A stretch of DNA of 64,000 nucleotides from G963704535 sp963704535 (GCA_963704535.1 OY969916.1:4030001-4094000), one strand, 5' to 3'. Counted from the stretch's first letter, positions 53,371 through 64,000 are shown. The notes: generated by a model from the letters alone, not told the origin. Translations and numbers: made by a program.

Positions 53371-55580
53371 TGATCATGCGACGACGCACCCAACTGACTC
53401 GGCGGACCTTCCTCAAGGTCTCGTTCACCGCCGGCGGCGGGCTGCTGATCGGCTCGTACCTGGCTGGGTGCGCGGCAGATGCGCCAGCATCCGCCCCGAC
53501 GGCGGTATCCGCGCCGCCGACGGCAGCACCCGCGCCGCGAACCGCGCTACCGGCCCCGCCGACCAATGTACCAACCCAACCGACGGCCGTGCCCGCCCCG
53601 GCGCCGACCGCCAGCCCCACTCCCAATTCGTCATTCCAGCCGAGTCTGTTCGTCAGGATCGACCCGGACGGCGCCGTGACCCTGACCGTGCATCGTTCCG
53701 AGATGGGGCAGGGCGTGCGCACGGCGCTGGCGATGATCCTGGCCGACGAGCTTGAAGCCGACTGGGCCACTGTGCGGGTCGAGCAATCGCCCGCGCATCC
53801 GGCGCTTGAGCAGATCACGGGCGGCAGCGGCAGCATCGCCGACAATTATGCTCCATTGCGCCAGGCCGGCGCGACAGCGCGCCAGATTCTGGTCGCCGCG
53901 GCCGCCCAGACGTGGGGCGTCACGCCGGAGGAATGTCACGCCGAGCAAGGCGCCGTCGTCCGCACTGCCAGCGGCGACCGGCTGGGCTACGGTGAGCTTG
54001 TCGGCGCGGCCAAGACGATCAAGCTGCCTGCTGGCGCGCCGAAGCTGAAAGACCCGCAGGAGTTCCGGCTGATCGGCACTGCGGTGCCGCGCATTGACGA
54101 GCCGGCGATCGTCGCGGGCACGGCGATCTATGGGTTGGATGTGCGCGTGCCGGGCATGTTGTTCGCGACCGTCGCGCGCTGCCCGGTTGCCGGCGGCACC
54201 GTCGCCGGCTACGATGCCGCCCAGGCCGAGGCCGTGCCGGGCGTGCGAACGGTGGTCGAGGTGCCCAGCGGCGTGGCAGTGGTCGCCGAGCACACCTGGG
54301 CCGCCATCCAGGGCCGCGCCGCGCTCCAGGTGACTTGGAACGAGGGCACGCTGGCTGGGGTCTCGTCGGAGGGGGTTCGCAAGCGCCTGGCCGCAATGAT
54401 GGATGAGGCGATCGCGAACGATGCGCCGCAAGCGCCGACGACGATTGAAGCGGTTTACGAAACGCCCTATCTAGCCCACGCTGCCATGGAGCCGGTCAAC
54501 TGCGTGGCGGATGTGCGGTCGGATCGGTGCGAGATATGGGCGCCGACTCAAAATCCACAAGATGTTCAAAGCTTTGTTCAGGATAGCATCGGCCTGCCGA
54601 CCACTGTCCACGTGACGCTGCTGGGCGGCGGGTTCGGGCGCGGGCTGGAAGTGGATTATGCGATCGAGGCGGCGCAGGTGTCGAAGGCTGCGGGCGCGCC
54701 AGTGCAGGTGGTGTGGACGCGCGATGACGACCTCCAACACGATTTTTACCGCCAGCCGACCTACCACTGGCTGCGGGGCGGCTGGGACGACGCCGGCAAG
54801 CTCGCGGAATGGCGACATTATGTGGCCGGCCCCGGCCTGAATGGTATCGCCTACCGGGTAGGGCAGGAGGTGTTGGACGATGGCCTGGTGGTCCACTATA
54901 CCATTCCCAATAGCCGGTCCCGATCGTTACTGGCCAATATCATCATACCTACCGGACCCTGGCGGGCGGTGGTGAACGGGCCAAACGCCTTCGCCAATGA
55001 ATGTTTCCTTGACGAGCTGGCGAACGCGCTTCGGCAGGACCCGTATGAACTGCGGATGGCGCTATTGCCCGAATCCGATCGGCTGCGGCCGGTCGTCGAG
55101 CTGGCGGCGACCAAGGCCAACTGGGGCGCGCCGCTGCCGGAAGGGCGCGGGCGGGGCATCGCCTGCCACACCTACCACGAGACCGCGGTGGCGATGGTGG
55201 CCGAGGTCGCGGTGCAGGATGGCGCGGTGCGGGTCCACAAGGTCGTGTGCGCCGTCGACTGCGGGCTGGTGATCCACCCCGATATGGTCGCGCAGCAGAT
55301 GGAGGGCGGTATCGCGTATGGGCTGACGTCTCTGCTCAAGGGCGCGATCACGTTCGAGAAGGGCCGGGTGCAGCAGAGCAGTTTCGCCGATTACCCGCTG
55401 CTTCAGCTCGGCGAGATGCCCGAGGTGGAGGTACACATGATGCTGGCCACCCGCGCGCCGACAGGCGTCGGCGAGATGGGCGTGCCGCCGATCGTGCCGG
55501 CGGTGGTCAATGCGATCTTCGCCGCCTCCGGCGTGCGCATCCGCCGCACACCGATCCGGGCCGAGGACTTACAGGCGTAG
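53370..55580 (+). CDS. Tat-exported molybdopterin subunit of hydroxylase (IorB type)
   Basis: 736 aa. Tat signal RRTFLKVSFTAGGGLLIGSY with lipobox LAGC (Cys34), then about 70 residues of Ala/Pro/Thr linker, then the molybdenum domain: SEMGQGVRTALAMILADELE, LGGGFGRGLEVDYAIEAAQV, and GVGEMGVPPIVPAVVNAI with the active-site Glu. No AYxCSFR motif, so not CO dehydrogenase. Similar to isoquinoline 1-oxidoreductase and aldehyde dehydrogenases that act at the cell surface. No FAD subunit is present, so electrons likely go to a cytochrome. ATG 53370 overlaps the previous stop. Confidence 0.88.
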   Translation: MIMRRRTQLTRRTFLKVSFTAGGGLLIGSYLAGCAADAPASAPTAVSAPPTAAPAPRTALPAPPTNVPTQPTAVPAPAPTASPTPNSSFQPSLFVRIDPDGAVTLTVHRSEMGQGVRTALAMILADELEADWATVRVEQSPAHPALEQITGGSGSIADNYAPLRQAGATARQILVAAAAQTWGVTPEECHAEQGAVVRTASGDRLGYGELVGAAKTIKLPAGAPKLKDPQEFRLIGTAVPRIDEPAIVAGTAIYGLDVRVPGMLFATVARCPVAGGTVAGYDAAQAEAVPGVRTVVEVPSGVAVVAEHTWAAIQGRAALQVTWNEGTLAGVSSEGVRKRLAAMMDEAIANDAPQAPTTIEAVYETPYLAHAAMEPVNCVADVRSDRCEIWAPTQNPQDVQSFVQDSIGLPTTVHVTLLGGGFGRGLEVDYAIEAAQVSKAAGAPVQVVWTRDDDLQHDFYRQPTYHWLRGGWDDAGKLAEWRHYVAGPGLNGIAYRVGQEVLDDGLVVHYTIPNSRSRSLLANIIIPTGPWRAVVNGPNAFANECFLDELANALRQDPYELRMALLPESDRLRPVVELAATKANWGAPLPEGRGRGIACHTYHETAVAMVAEVAVQDGAVRVHKVVCAVDCGLVIHPDMVAQQMEGGIAYGLTSLLKGAITFEKGRVQQSSFADYPLLQLGEMPEVEVHMMLATRAPTGVGEMGVPPIVPAVVNAIFAASGVRIRRTPIRAEDLQA

Positions 55581-55597
55581 CATCGAATGAATTCCCT

Positions 55598-55644
55598 GGA
55601 AGGGTGGGCTTGGGGAGGGCCGCCCTCCCCAAGCCCACCCTTCC
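55598..55644 (+). terminator. Perfect 22-bp hairpin after iorB-type gene
   Basis: Arms 55598-55619 and 55623-55644 with a 3-nt loop; sequence GGAAGGGTGGGCTTGGGGAG at its start. 18 bp past the stop codon. No U-run, but very stable. Confidence 0.6.
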
Positions 55645-55999
55645 CACTCCCACCCTTCCCACTCTGGCGTGCCTGATCGTGTGCGAGCAGGGCTAAGACC
55701 TTTGCCAACTCGGAATTTCAGCCTCCCCGGTTGTCTCCGTAACCTATCGATACAATCTCCGGTTTACTACATGGATATGGCCGGAGGTGGTTTGGAAAAC
55801 ATTCTGCTCTGCGGTCACTTCCCAATGTTCTCGCGGTCTGCCCAGATCTGTTGTCACTCGTTATACGTCGCATCCGCCTGACCAGGAGCGTCGGCGGATA
55901 CTGGTGCCACGCCTGCCGGCCCCGACGGTGCAATATCCGTCGGCGGCTGTTTTGCGGCCAGAGCCGTGTCTGCTTAACCGTAGTTCGCTATGAGGAGCC
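55645..55999 (+). other. Leader region of the RHS gene
   Basis: No gene recognised. GC is lower than in neighbours over 55690-55870. CCGACGG-TGCAATAT-CCGTCGG (55929-55950) is a small hairpin followed by TGTTTT, terminator-like, upstream of GAGGAG and the RHS start. Confidence 0.4.
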
Positions 56000-58900
56000 A
56001 TGATCATGCTTCGTTTCCCCCAACGTCTCACCCTGCTGTTGAGCGCCATCATCGCCCTTGGTTGGCTCCCCAGCACACCCCTTCGTGCCCAAGAGGCGCC
56101 TCCGTCTCCCCCGCCGCCTGTTATATCCTCCACGCCGCCCGCCGACTACGTGCCGCCCCAGCCGCCAGCTATCCGCACCGTCCCGCCTCTCCCCGAGACG
56201 CCCGACGCGCATCTACCCACTCTGGCGCTTGAGACGCAGATCTCGCCCTATCTAGTGGTCGTCGGCGAAACCGCCATACTGACCCTCAGGGTGTCGAATG
56301 TCGCTGCGAACCCCGCCGACGACCTGGTGGTGACGCTGCCCGCGCCCGACGGCGTCCATGCGCTCCCCGGCAACGGCCGGGTTGGGCCGACCCAAGGCTG
56401 GCGCTGGCCGATTGGGCACCTGGACGCGCACGCCAGCACGAACTCTTATCGGCACCTTCCGTCTCTCGAATATGCCCACCGGTGGTGCGGTGCTCTTCGC
56501 GCCCGAAGCGACCGCCCGTGGGCTTGGCCTGCCGGTCATCGGACAGGCCGGCGCGATCGTCAGCCCACGCGAGGCTGGCCGCGCTCAGGGCCAGTTCAAA
56601 CCTGGAGCGACCGCCGAGTTGCACAGCCGCGACAGCCGCGTCAGGGTCAAGCTGCCATCGCGGGCTCACAAGCGTACGCTGACCATCGAGCATACTCCTA
56701 AGGCCGAGAAGCTGCCGGCCCTGCGCGCCAGGGGCCTGCCCATCCCGCCCGACGTCGCCGGCTGGAAGCGCGGCTTCGGTACGTTCTACTTGGATGCGAC
56801 CGATGACACCGGCGCCGACATCCACCAGTTCGACGCGCCGTTGAGCATCTCCGTCAGCTACACCCCCGAGCAACTGGCGGCGCTGCAGATCGCCGAGGAC
56901 GCGCTGACGCTGTTCTGGTTCGACGAAACGGCGCAACGGTGGGTCCCGCTACCCACGACGGTTGACCAAGCCACGCGAACCGCCACCGCGATGGTTGACC
57001 ATTTCAGCCCGTTCCAGCTCGCCGACGGCTCCTCGCCCTCGACGACCTTTATTCCGTCTCTCCAGGGCTGGCAGGTCAGCCAGCTCACCGGCGCCGCCAC
57101 CTATGGCTTCCCGATCGACGTGCCGACCGGTGCCGGTGGCTTGAAGCCCCAGTTAAATCTTAGCTACAGCAGCGCTTCTTCCGATGGCACTGCTTTGGCC
57201 AAGCGGCAGTCCAGTTGGGTCGGCAAGGGCTGGGACCTGACCGTCCCGTATGTCGCGCTCAACAAGCGTAGTGGCGCCGACAGCGATTATTACAGCCTGG
57301 TGCTCAATGGCCAATCCTCCAATATCGTGCGCGGCGGACAACTGACGAGCACGCCGTTCTCGATCAATTACCTCAAGGGGTGGTACTGGTACCCGACCGA
57401 CGAGAACTTCCTGAAAGTGCGCTACGATGAGCCCGGCCCAGATAAGCGCGGGACCTGGCTGGTGTGGGGCAAGGATGGCACCAAGTACGAGTTTGGTGAA
57501 GTCGCGATGTGGGGGATGGGCAGCTGCGAGGAGGGCGTGACCGTCGAGCCCTACAAGTGGATGCTGACCCGCGTCACCGATGTGCATCTCAATACCATGA
57601 CCTTCACCTACCAACGGCTCACCCATCAGCGGAGCTGTGGAGTTGTCGTCGATCCGGTCATCTGGCCCACCGCGATCGAGTGGGGCGGCCGCTTCAACGA
57701 TCCTGCCGCGCCCGCCCGCTACCGGGTTGAGTTCATCTCGTCGCCGCGCCGCAGCGACGGCTCCACCAACGTCGCGGCGGGCGAAGATATGGAGTGGGAC
57801 TACGCCGACAGCCAGTACGGCGTGCAGCTCGGCGCCCCACACGAGACCCAGAAGCTTAATGCGATCAAAGTCTTGAGCAAGCCCGCCGCCGGCTGGGAGT
57901 TGATCCGACAGTACAACTTCGCCTACGATTTCAGCCTCTACTCCGATTCCTACGTGTGCCAGGTCGGGCCGTGCAGCGACAACGGCGGTACGTTTGGCCC
58001 TGATCCGGCCTACCGCAAGCTGACGCTGCGTAGTATCACCCGCGTCGGCAAAGACGGCACGTCGGCCCTCCCGTCACTCAGCTTCTCTTATCAGATGAAT
58101 CGCGGCACCCTCAAGCGAGCCAATGGTGGCTGGAATCGACTTCAAACCGTTGACAACAATCAGGGCGGGACGGTCACGTTCAGCTATGAGCACCTGGCGC
58201 AGTTCTACTACGCGCAGGGGCGCAACTATTACAACCTGTTCTTCAACCGCCACCGTGTGACCGGCAAGACGGTCAACGACGGCCGCGGCTCTAGCTCGCT
58301 CACCACCTATAGCTACGATCAGGCTGGTCCGGCGGCTATGAATTCGCTGGGGACCGACTTGGGCGCGATTGCTTCCAACTACCACCCGAACTCCGCCTCG
58401 CTGTATTACAGCAATGCCAACAATGCCCTGGGCGCACATGCCGGCGGCGACCGCAAGGAGTTCCGTGGGCATCCGCTGGTGATCGAGCGCATCTACGACG
58501 GAGCGACCACCGCCACTCCGCTCCTGGCCTGGAGCGAGCACTATTTCTACCAGGGTGATGTCGGCTGTACCCCCGGCTCGACCAGTGATGGGTGCTTCGC
58601 GAGCCTGCGGGAGCGCGAGTTAATGAAGGGCCGCGAGTGGAAAACGGTCTGGAAGAACCAGGCCGGCGGCACAATCAAGGAGACGGTTCGCACGTTTGCG
58701 GTCGCTGCGCCGTCGAACGCCGCTGGGATCGACTATACCAGCATGCCCACCCGCGGCTTGTGGCGCGCCTTCACGTATGCGCGTGAGACGCTCGACTACC
58801 TCTACGAGGGCAACTCGACGCCCCTGACGGAGAAGACCGTCTATACCTACGATCCGGCCTACCAGACGGGCAGCAGTCAAAACACCCACTTCGGCAACCT

Positions 58901-61900
58901 CGGGCGCGTCGACGTGTACGACGTGAGCGGCGCGCTGTACCGCAGCACCCGGCACTGGTACGCGACACGGTATGTCGAGACCTGGGATTGGAGCCAGCCC
59001 AAGCCCTATAGCGTGCGCTACATCGTCGACCGCACCTCGGCCGATCAGACCGACGACGGTCAAGGGCGCCTGCTGGCGTTGGCATTGTTGTTCTATGATG
59101 GTGCCAATACGACGGCGACGGCGATTGGCGATGAAGGCGAGCTGACCCGGGTCAGCAACTACTCTGATCTGCCGCTGACCGTCGGCGCCGTAGGAGTGCC
59201 GCTCCACAGCCAGGACATCACGTATATCTACGATCGCTTCGGCAATCCCACCGAGGTGACAACCTATGCGGGGCAGGGGACTGCGGTATACAACGGGTCT
59301 TGGTCGATCGGCGCGCCGGGTGGCGGCAGCGCCGCGCGCAAGACGACCACTGAGTATGATAACCCCGCGACCACCTCCATCGATGAGGCGTATAGCGGCC
59401 TGCCCTGGCGGGTGACCAATCCGGCCGGGCACGTCGAGCGTGGTGACTATGATTACCGGATGGGCTGGCTCACCAGTGTCACGGATCCGAACAACAACGT
59501 CACCTCCGCTCAGTATGACGTCTTCGGGCGGCTGACCCAGATGATCAAGCCGGGGGCGACTACCAGCGATCCGACGACCCGCATCACCTACTATGACACC
59601 GAGCAGCCGGTGCGCTACCTGGTGCAGGAGTGGATCGGCAACACCGGGGACTACGTCCGAGAAACCGGCCACTTCTACGACGGCTTGGGGCGCGAGATCC
59701 AGACCAAGCGCGAGAGCGGCGCGCACGGCACGCAGAACGTCGTGACTGATAGGCGCTATGACGGGCTGGACCGGGTGGAGGAGCAGTCGCAGCCACGCTA
59801 TGTCGATGAGACGGGCAGCGCGTTCTGGGGATACACCGCCCCAGGCGCCACCCTATACCGCCCGACCAGCACCAGCTATGATCTGCTGGGGCGTCAGACG
59901 CGTGTCAGCCTCCCCGACGGGAGCGCGACCCGCTGGGGGTATTGGCTGGGTGGTGAGGGCACGGCGGTCGGCGTCTACGACGCCAACAACCACATAGTCG
60001 TCCAAGATCACGACATCTTTGGGCGCCTCAAGCGGGTCTATGAGTACCAGGGCAACAACGGCAGCGAGGGCAGCTACCATGATGCGGTCGTCGCGAGCTA
60101 CTTCTATGATCCGCTCGATCAGCTTGTGCAGATCAACGACGCCCATGGCAACCAGACCCACATGACTTACGACAGCCTGGGGCGCAAGACCAGCATGACC
60201 GACCCAGATATGGGCAACTGGGCCTACCAGTATGACGCCAACGGCAACCTGATCCGCCAGACCGACGCGCGCGGTCAGCGCATCTGCTTCGTCTACAATT
60301 CGCTCGGCCGTATGACCGGCAAGCACTACCGCGGCGACGACACCTGCCCGACCAACCCAACCATTCATGTCGCCTACTACTACGACCAGGGCACCAATGG
60401 GAAAGGGCTACGAACCGGAATCGAGAACTGGTACCGGCGTATCCTGTGGCAGTTCGACGGGCGCGGGCGCAAGACCCAGGCCGACTACAGGACCAATGCC
60501 GGCGGGACGATCCTCAACCACACCTACCGCTGGGCCTACAACAGCGCCGACCTGGTGACGGCGATCACCTATCCGAATAGCGACGTGCTGCGCTACACCT
60601 ATGATCAGGTCTGGCGCCAGAAGACGGCCTACTCCGATGCGATCGGCACGATCGTTGCGGATGCGACCTACACGGCGCTGGATCAGCCGTCCACGCGCAG
60701 GTACGGCAACAATATCACCGATCGCTGGACCTATAACCACCCGCTGGCGCTGCTGACGCATACCGAGATGGGGACGAACGGCAATCGTGACTACACCTAT
60801 GATGCGGTCGGCAATGTCAAGACGATTGCCGACAATGTGTGGGGCCAGACACAGAACTTTACCTACGATCACCGCGACCGGCTGCTGCACGCTTGGACCA
60901 CGGGCAATCCGGGCTACCCGGCGGAGGGCGGGCGGCCGGGAATGGCCTACGACCAGTGGCATAGCTACGACGCGCTAGGAAACCTGTTAAGCAAGGGCGG
61001 CGTGACGATGCAGTACGGGGCCAATCTGAATGGCACAGGAGCCGGGCCGCACCAGGTTCGCAGTGTCAATGGGCAGCCCTACAGCTACGACGCCAACGGC
61101 AACCTGTTGAGTGGCGCGGGGCGGAGCTACACCTGGAACAGCGAGAACCAACTGGAAACGGTGAACAGCGGCGGAGTGGTGGAAACCTATGGGTACGATC
61201 CGGATGGGGAGCGGGCGATCCGCACCCGTGCAGGGGTCAGTGGGGTGTATGTGTATGAGGAGGGGCTGTGGGAGGAACTGACCTCTACCGGATCGTGGCA
61301 GCTCTACCCGTTCAACGGGCAGGTGGTGGCGCGGCGGAATGTGAGCTCGCTGGCGACCTATCTGCACGGCGACCACTTGGGCAGTATGACCTGGGCAACC
61401 AACGCGAGCGGAAACGCGGTCGGTGGGCAGGAGTATGGGCCGTGGGGCAACGTGCGGGCGGCCAGCGGGACTTCGCTGACCGAGCCGCTCAATTACACCG
61501 GTCAATACCTGGACGGAACCGGGCTGTTGTACTATCATGCACGCTACTATGACCCGGTGCTGGGGCGGTTCATCTCAGCCGACAGCGTGGTGCCGGGGAA
61601 TGCGTCGGGCGACATGGACGGTGTGGCGCTCAAGGCGCTCACGGTCGACTTCCACGAGCCGGGGTTTGTCGGGCGGCTCAATGACGAGAATGGGTTGCCC
61701 TTCTGGTTCCAGATGAGCGATGAGCAGCGGCAAGGGGCTGGGAGCCCGTGGGGGCCAATGAATCCCCAAGCGCTCAATCGCTACAGCTATGTACAGAATA
61801 ATCCGCTCAACTCTACCGATCCAACGGGCCATGTTCGACACAAGACCTATCTTCTCCTGGACCCGGGCAAAGTTAATAACTTTCTCGCTTTGCTCAGTCG

Positions 61901-62330
61901 CAAGAAAGATGCATCGGCGGCGCTTGCTGGCGGAGCTATAGGAGTCCTAGGTGCTGTTGTTTGCAGCGCTCTTAGTGCAGGAACACTCATGGCTGTATGC
62001 GGAGCTGCAGGAGCGGCTATTACTGCCGCAGGAGTCGGTGCATTGCAAGACGACTACAATGAGGTGAACCAATATCTGATAGAAGCACAAGGTGTAGTCG
62101 GTGCCAACGGAGCAATCCGTGTGTACATTAACGAACCAGTTAACTCAGGAGGATATGGCGACCCTACCGTAAGCATTACCGGCTACGATGAGAATGGGAA
62201 AGAAGTATATTCTAAATCCTTCAAAACATCACGCGCCGTTACGAAGGATTTGCGAGCTTCGGCCGAAGAAACAGGAGTTCCCTATACTACAGGTGACATA
62301 CCTCCGGCCCAGATACTCTATGACTATTGA
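56000..62330 (+). CDS. Giant secreted SpvB/RHS-repeat protein with variable C-terminal tip (one frameshift)
   Basis: Reconstructed 2109 aa. Signal peptide (LTLLLSAIIALGWLPSTPLR AQE), Pro-rich stretch, a DUF11-like beta domain (VVGETAILTLRVSNVAANPA), then an SpvB-type segment near residues 368-392 (YGFPIDVPTGAGGLKPQLNL), many YD/RHS repeats (residues about 1000-1800), and the RHS core (ARYYDPVLGRFISADS near 1850; NRYSYVQNNPLNSTDPTGH). After the core comes a different 165-residue tip, lower in GC, with a Gly/Ala membrane-like helix pair and a short beta-rich end. An extra A near 56441 splits the N-terminus; removal gives 2110 codons. GAGGAG lies upstream of ATG 56000. Layout is that of polymorphic toxins or surface adhesins; tip activity unknown. 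Confidence 0.82.
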
Positions 62331-62379
62331 TGTCTAGTTAGGCTCTCTTGTCCAGAAGACGCACGCTTCGTATCATGCT

Positions 62380-62453
62380 TTTGTGGGTGCGGACTAAAGG
62401 TATCAAGGCAATTTACATTGTCTGGTGAGACATACCTGAACTGCACCCACAAA
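62380..62453. repeat. Nested inverted repeat downstream of RHS gene
   Basis: CTTTTGTGGGTGC near the left and GCACCCACAAAGG near the right, with inner AGGTAT/ATACCT. Can fold into a long hairpin in the RHS to small-gene gap. Confidence 0.55.
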
Positions 62454-62481
62454 GGATTTTGAAAATACAGCATTTCTAAAT

Positions 62482-62542
62482 GAGTTGTAAAAGGGGGTGT
62501 GGGGGAAGTCCCCGCAGAAAAGCCCAACCACTTTTACAACTC
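62482..62542. repeat. Inverted repeat GAGTTGTAAAAG / CTTTTACAACTC
   Basis: 12-bp perfect terminal arms enclosing GGGGGTGTGGGGGAAGTCCC and CGCAGAAAAGCCCAACCA. A short MITE- or terminator-like structure before the small membrane-protein gene. Confidence 0.55.
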
Positions 62543-62572
62543 AGATAGGTTTGCTATACCTTGGAGGTTAAG

Positions 62573-62755
62573 ATGTTTCTGAAACAGTTTCTGAGGAATC
62601 TGATAGCGGTAGCAATCGGTTGGTATAGTGTACTGGGAATAATGTATATCTCTAATCCAACTAGTTTCTCAAATAGCCTTGTTACAATTTCGTTATGGCT
62701 ATTACCGTTAATGGCTGTCATCATAACGATCGTTAGTATAAGTTTGCGAAAGTAG
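62573..62755 (+). CDS. Small two-helix membrane protein, possible immunity protein
   Basis: 60 aa. MFLKQFLRNLIAVAIGWYSV and SLVTISLWLLPLMAVIITIV give two membrane helices with a short loop. GGAGG lies 5 nt before ATG 62573. AT-rich like the RHS tip and unlike the rest of the window, directly downstream of it: the position expected for an immunity gene, though two-helix proteins are not diagnostic. Confidence 0.6.
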   Translation: MFLKQFLRNLIAVAIGWYSVLGIMYISNPTSFSNSLVTISLWLLPLMAVIITIVSISLRK

Positions 62756-62831
62756 GACCGTCGAGAGCGATTCGGTCGGGGCTGGCCGCTTTACCCTGCG
62801 CGGTCGCTACGCTGAATAAGTGACATCGGAG

Positions 62832-62888
62832 GCCCCTCACCTCCGACCCCTCTCGCGCCGCAACGGGAGAGGGGTCGGGGTGAGGGGC
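62832..62888. repeat. REP-like hairpin GCCCCTCACC...GGTGAGGGGC
   Basis: 22-bp stem with one bulged T and a 12-nt loop (CGCCGCAACG). It lies past the 3' end of the minus-strand lipoprotein gene and could also act as its terminator. Confidence 0.65.
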
Positions 62889-62939
62889 TTGGATTGCCAC
62901 CTCGGATCGTGTTTGGAAACACCCCTGTACTGTTTTCTC

Positions 62940-64000
62940 CTACGGCGTGGTCAGGAAGTACACCCCGCCGCCATCGGATGAAGTGGCGATTGGGGGTGAA
63001 TTGGAGATCGGCAGACGTGGAGGCCGTGGGCAGGTGCAATCCGCCCACGAGAACTGGTTGACCTGATGCGCCCGATGCACCCCGCCAGCCCCGGTGTTAT
63101 TGGCGATGCCTTTGTTAATCAGGCCTAACTTCCCGGTAGACAGGATCACGGCCAGCACCTGCGCGGTGCCCTTCTCGACTTGGAGGTTCGAGACCAGCAG
63201 GATCGATTCGTCGAGGGTCAGGGCCGCGCCGGCGATCCAGCCGCTGGTGCGAATCTGATCGGCCAGTTTTTCGGTCGCGCCCTTTTCAATGCGGAAGACC
63301 GCCCCCTGACCATTGCCTGCCGCAGCCAAGTCCACCACGTAGACCACGCCGGCCTTGGTCACCGCTACACCGCTTGGCCAAACTAGCGGCGCCCCTTTGA
63401 AGACCACTGTAGGCGGCTGGCTCTCAGCAGGATTCAGCTTAAAAATCGCCGGCTGCTGATCGGACGAGTTGAAGCCGGAGTAGTACAGCATATCCACACC
63501 ATTCTCGCTGACCACCTCGGGAACATTCGGTCGGCTGCCCGCCGTCGTCTCCAGCTTGGTCGGCGCGCCGCCGCTGGCCGGCAGCGCAAAGATCACATTC
63601 CCGTCGGCCGATTGCTCGGCGCCCAGATCAGCCACATACAGCGTTTGGCCATCGGTGCTGATGCTCAACCCCCACGGCGCGACCAGCGGAGCACCGCTGG
63701 CAACAGCGGTAACGTCCCCGCCGGTGGAGGCCACTTTGTAGACTGCCGGGCCGGAGCTGCCGTTGGCGGTGAAGTAGATCGATTGGGCATCCGGCGCTGG
63801 CACGGAATCCAGGGGCGTCCAACCCTTGGCGGCTGCGGCTTGGGTGACGGTATCAATCGCTTCGTTCAAGAGTGGCAGCTCTGATTCGCTAGCGGCAAGC
63901 GCGGCCGTGGCTGCCGGCGCGGGTGCGGTCGTGGCTACAGGCGCGGCGGTGGCCGCCGGCGCGGGCGTGAGCGTGGCCGCAGGCGTACCGCCACACGCGA
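62940..64000 (-). CDS. Lipoprotein with beta-propeller repeats, 5' end beyond window
   Basis: The frame is open to the right edge: ACGGTPAATLTPAPAATAAP begins with what is probably the lipidated Cys, so only the signal peptide is missing. An Ala/Pro/Thr linker of about 50 residues follows, then NHL/SMP-30-like repeats (SIYFTANGSSGPAVYKVAST, PWGLSISTDGQTLYVADLGA, WPSGVAVTKAGVVYVVDLAA, GAALTLDESILLVSNLQVEK), about five to six propeller blades. The C-terminal 45 residues (from HRAHQVNQFSWAD) look less regular. A surface-exposed binding protein of unknown role. Confidence 0.75.
   Translation of the reverse strand, partial: ACGGTPAATLTPAPAATAAPVATTAPAPAATAALAASESELPLLNEAIDTVTQAAAAKGWTPLDSVPAPDAQSIYFTANGSSGPAVYKVASTGGDVTAVASGAPLVAPWGLSISTDGQTLYVADLGAEQSADGNVIFALPASGGAPTKLETTAGSRPNVPEVVSENGVDMLYYSGFNSSDQQPAIFKLNPAESQPPTVVFKGAPLVWPSGVAVTKAGVVYVVDLAAAGNGQGAVFRIEKGATEKLADQIRTSGWIAGAALTLDESILLVSNLQVEKGTAQVLAVILSTGKLGLINKGIANNTGAGGVHRAHQVNQFSWADCTCPRPPRLPISNSPPIATSSDGGGVYFLTTP

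Overview
The window is high-GC bacterial DNA, most likely from a filamentous member of the Chloroflexota (Kouleothrix/Roseiflexus-type). This is inferred from gene content (form I aerobic CO dehydrogenase genes, Ala/Pro-rich lipoprotein linkers, GVAFG-repeat membrane proteins, SpvB/RHS proteins) and from gene ends packed with heptanucleotide and octanucleotide tandem repeats. No rRNA, tRNA or CRISPR array was recognised. Two genes run off the window: a NurA-like gene at the left edge and a lipoprotein at the right edge.

Layout: 1-5.4 kb holds a NurA-like nuclease, a site-2-type membrane metalloprotease, and a minus-strand RNA-modification cluster (RsmI, a TGT-family protein, and an Arm/FmrO-type 16S rRNA methyltransferase). 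5.6-11.9 kb is a branched-chain amino acid type ABC operon (livH-livM-livG-livF-livK) interrupted by tandem repeats and by a repeat-flanked GIY-YIG gene. 12-19.2 kb has a lipoprotein with two solute-binding domains, a repeat-bearing lipoprotein, a glycosyltransferase, a PadR regulator with its operators, and small cupin and membrane proteins. At 19.3-19.9 kb a MntA/HepT-type module carries a nonsense mutation in the toxin.

20-38.3 kb is a co-directional oligogalacturonide (pectin) locus: an Opp-type ABC importer (oppF-A-B-C-D), a B12-type radical SAM protein, a GH4 glycosidase, a PL22 oligogalacturonate lyase, a DUF6807 protein, a Gfo/Idh oxidoreductase and an 851-residue protein. A FadR/GntR regulator sits at its head, and a near-identical operator-like motif lies in both the regulator promoter and the operon promoter. 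39.3-48.5 kb is a form I carbon monoxide dehydrogenase cluster (coxD, coxE, an IS1634-type insertion, coxM, coxS, coxL, and an XdhC/CoxF-YHS fusion). 48.7-52.2 kb holds two P-loop NTPase genes of unknown function, the second with a long Gly-Val-Ala membrane repeat, followed by an exact 43-bp tandem array. 52.9-55.6 kb encodes a second, Tat-exported and lipid-anchored molybdenum hydroxylase (IorAB type). 56-62.8 kb is a giant secreted SpvB/RHS protein with an exchangeable C-terminal tip and a small membrane protein as possible immunity partner.

Two features cut across the window. First, it is rich in small non-coding mobile-looking repeats: at least three MITE-like families, REP-like hairpins, and heptamer/octamer arrays that in two places lie in frame inside enzyme genes. 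Second, eight otherwise well-preserved genes are interrupted by 14 single-base indels (12 insertions, 2 deletions). In every case the corrected length is a multiple of three. These look more like consensus errors or very recent lesions than old pseudogenes, and I annotate those genes across their full span.
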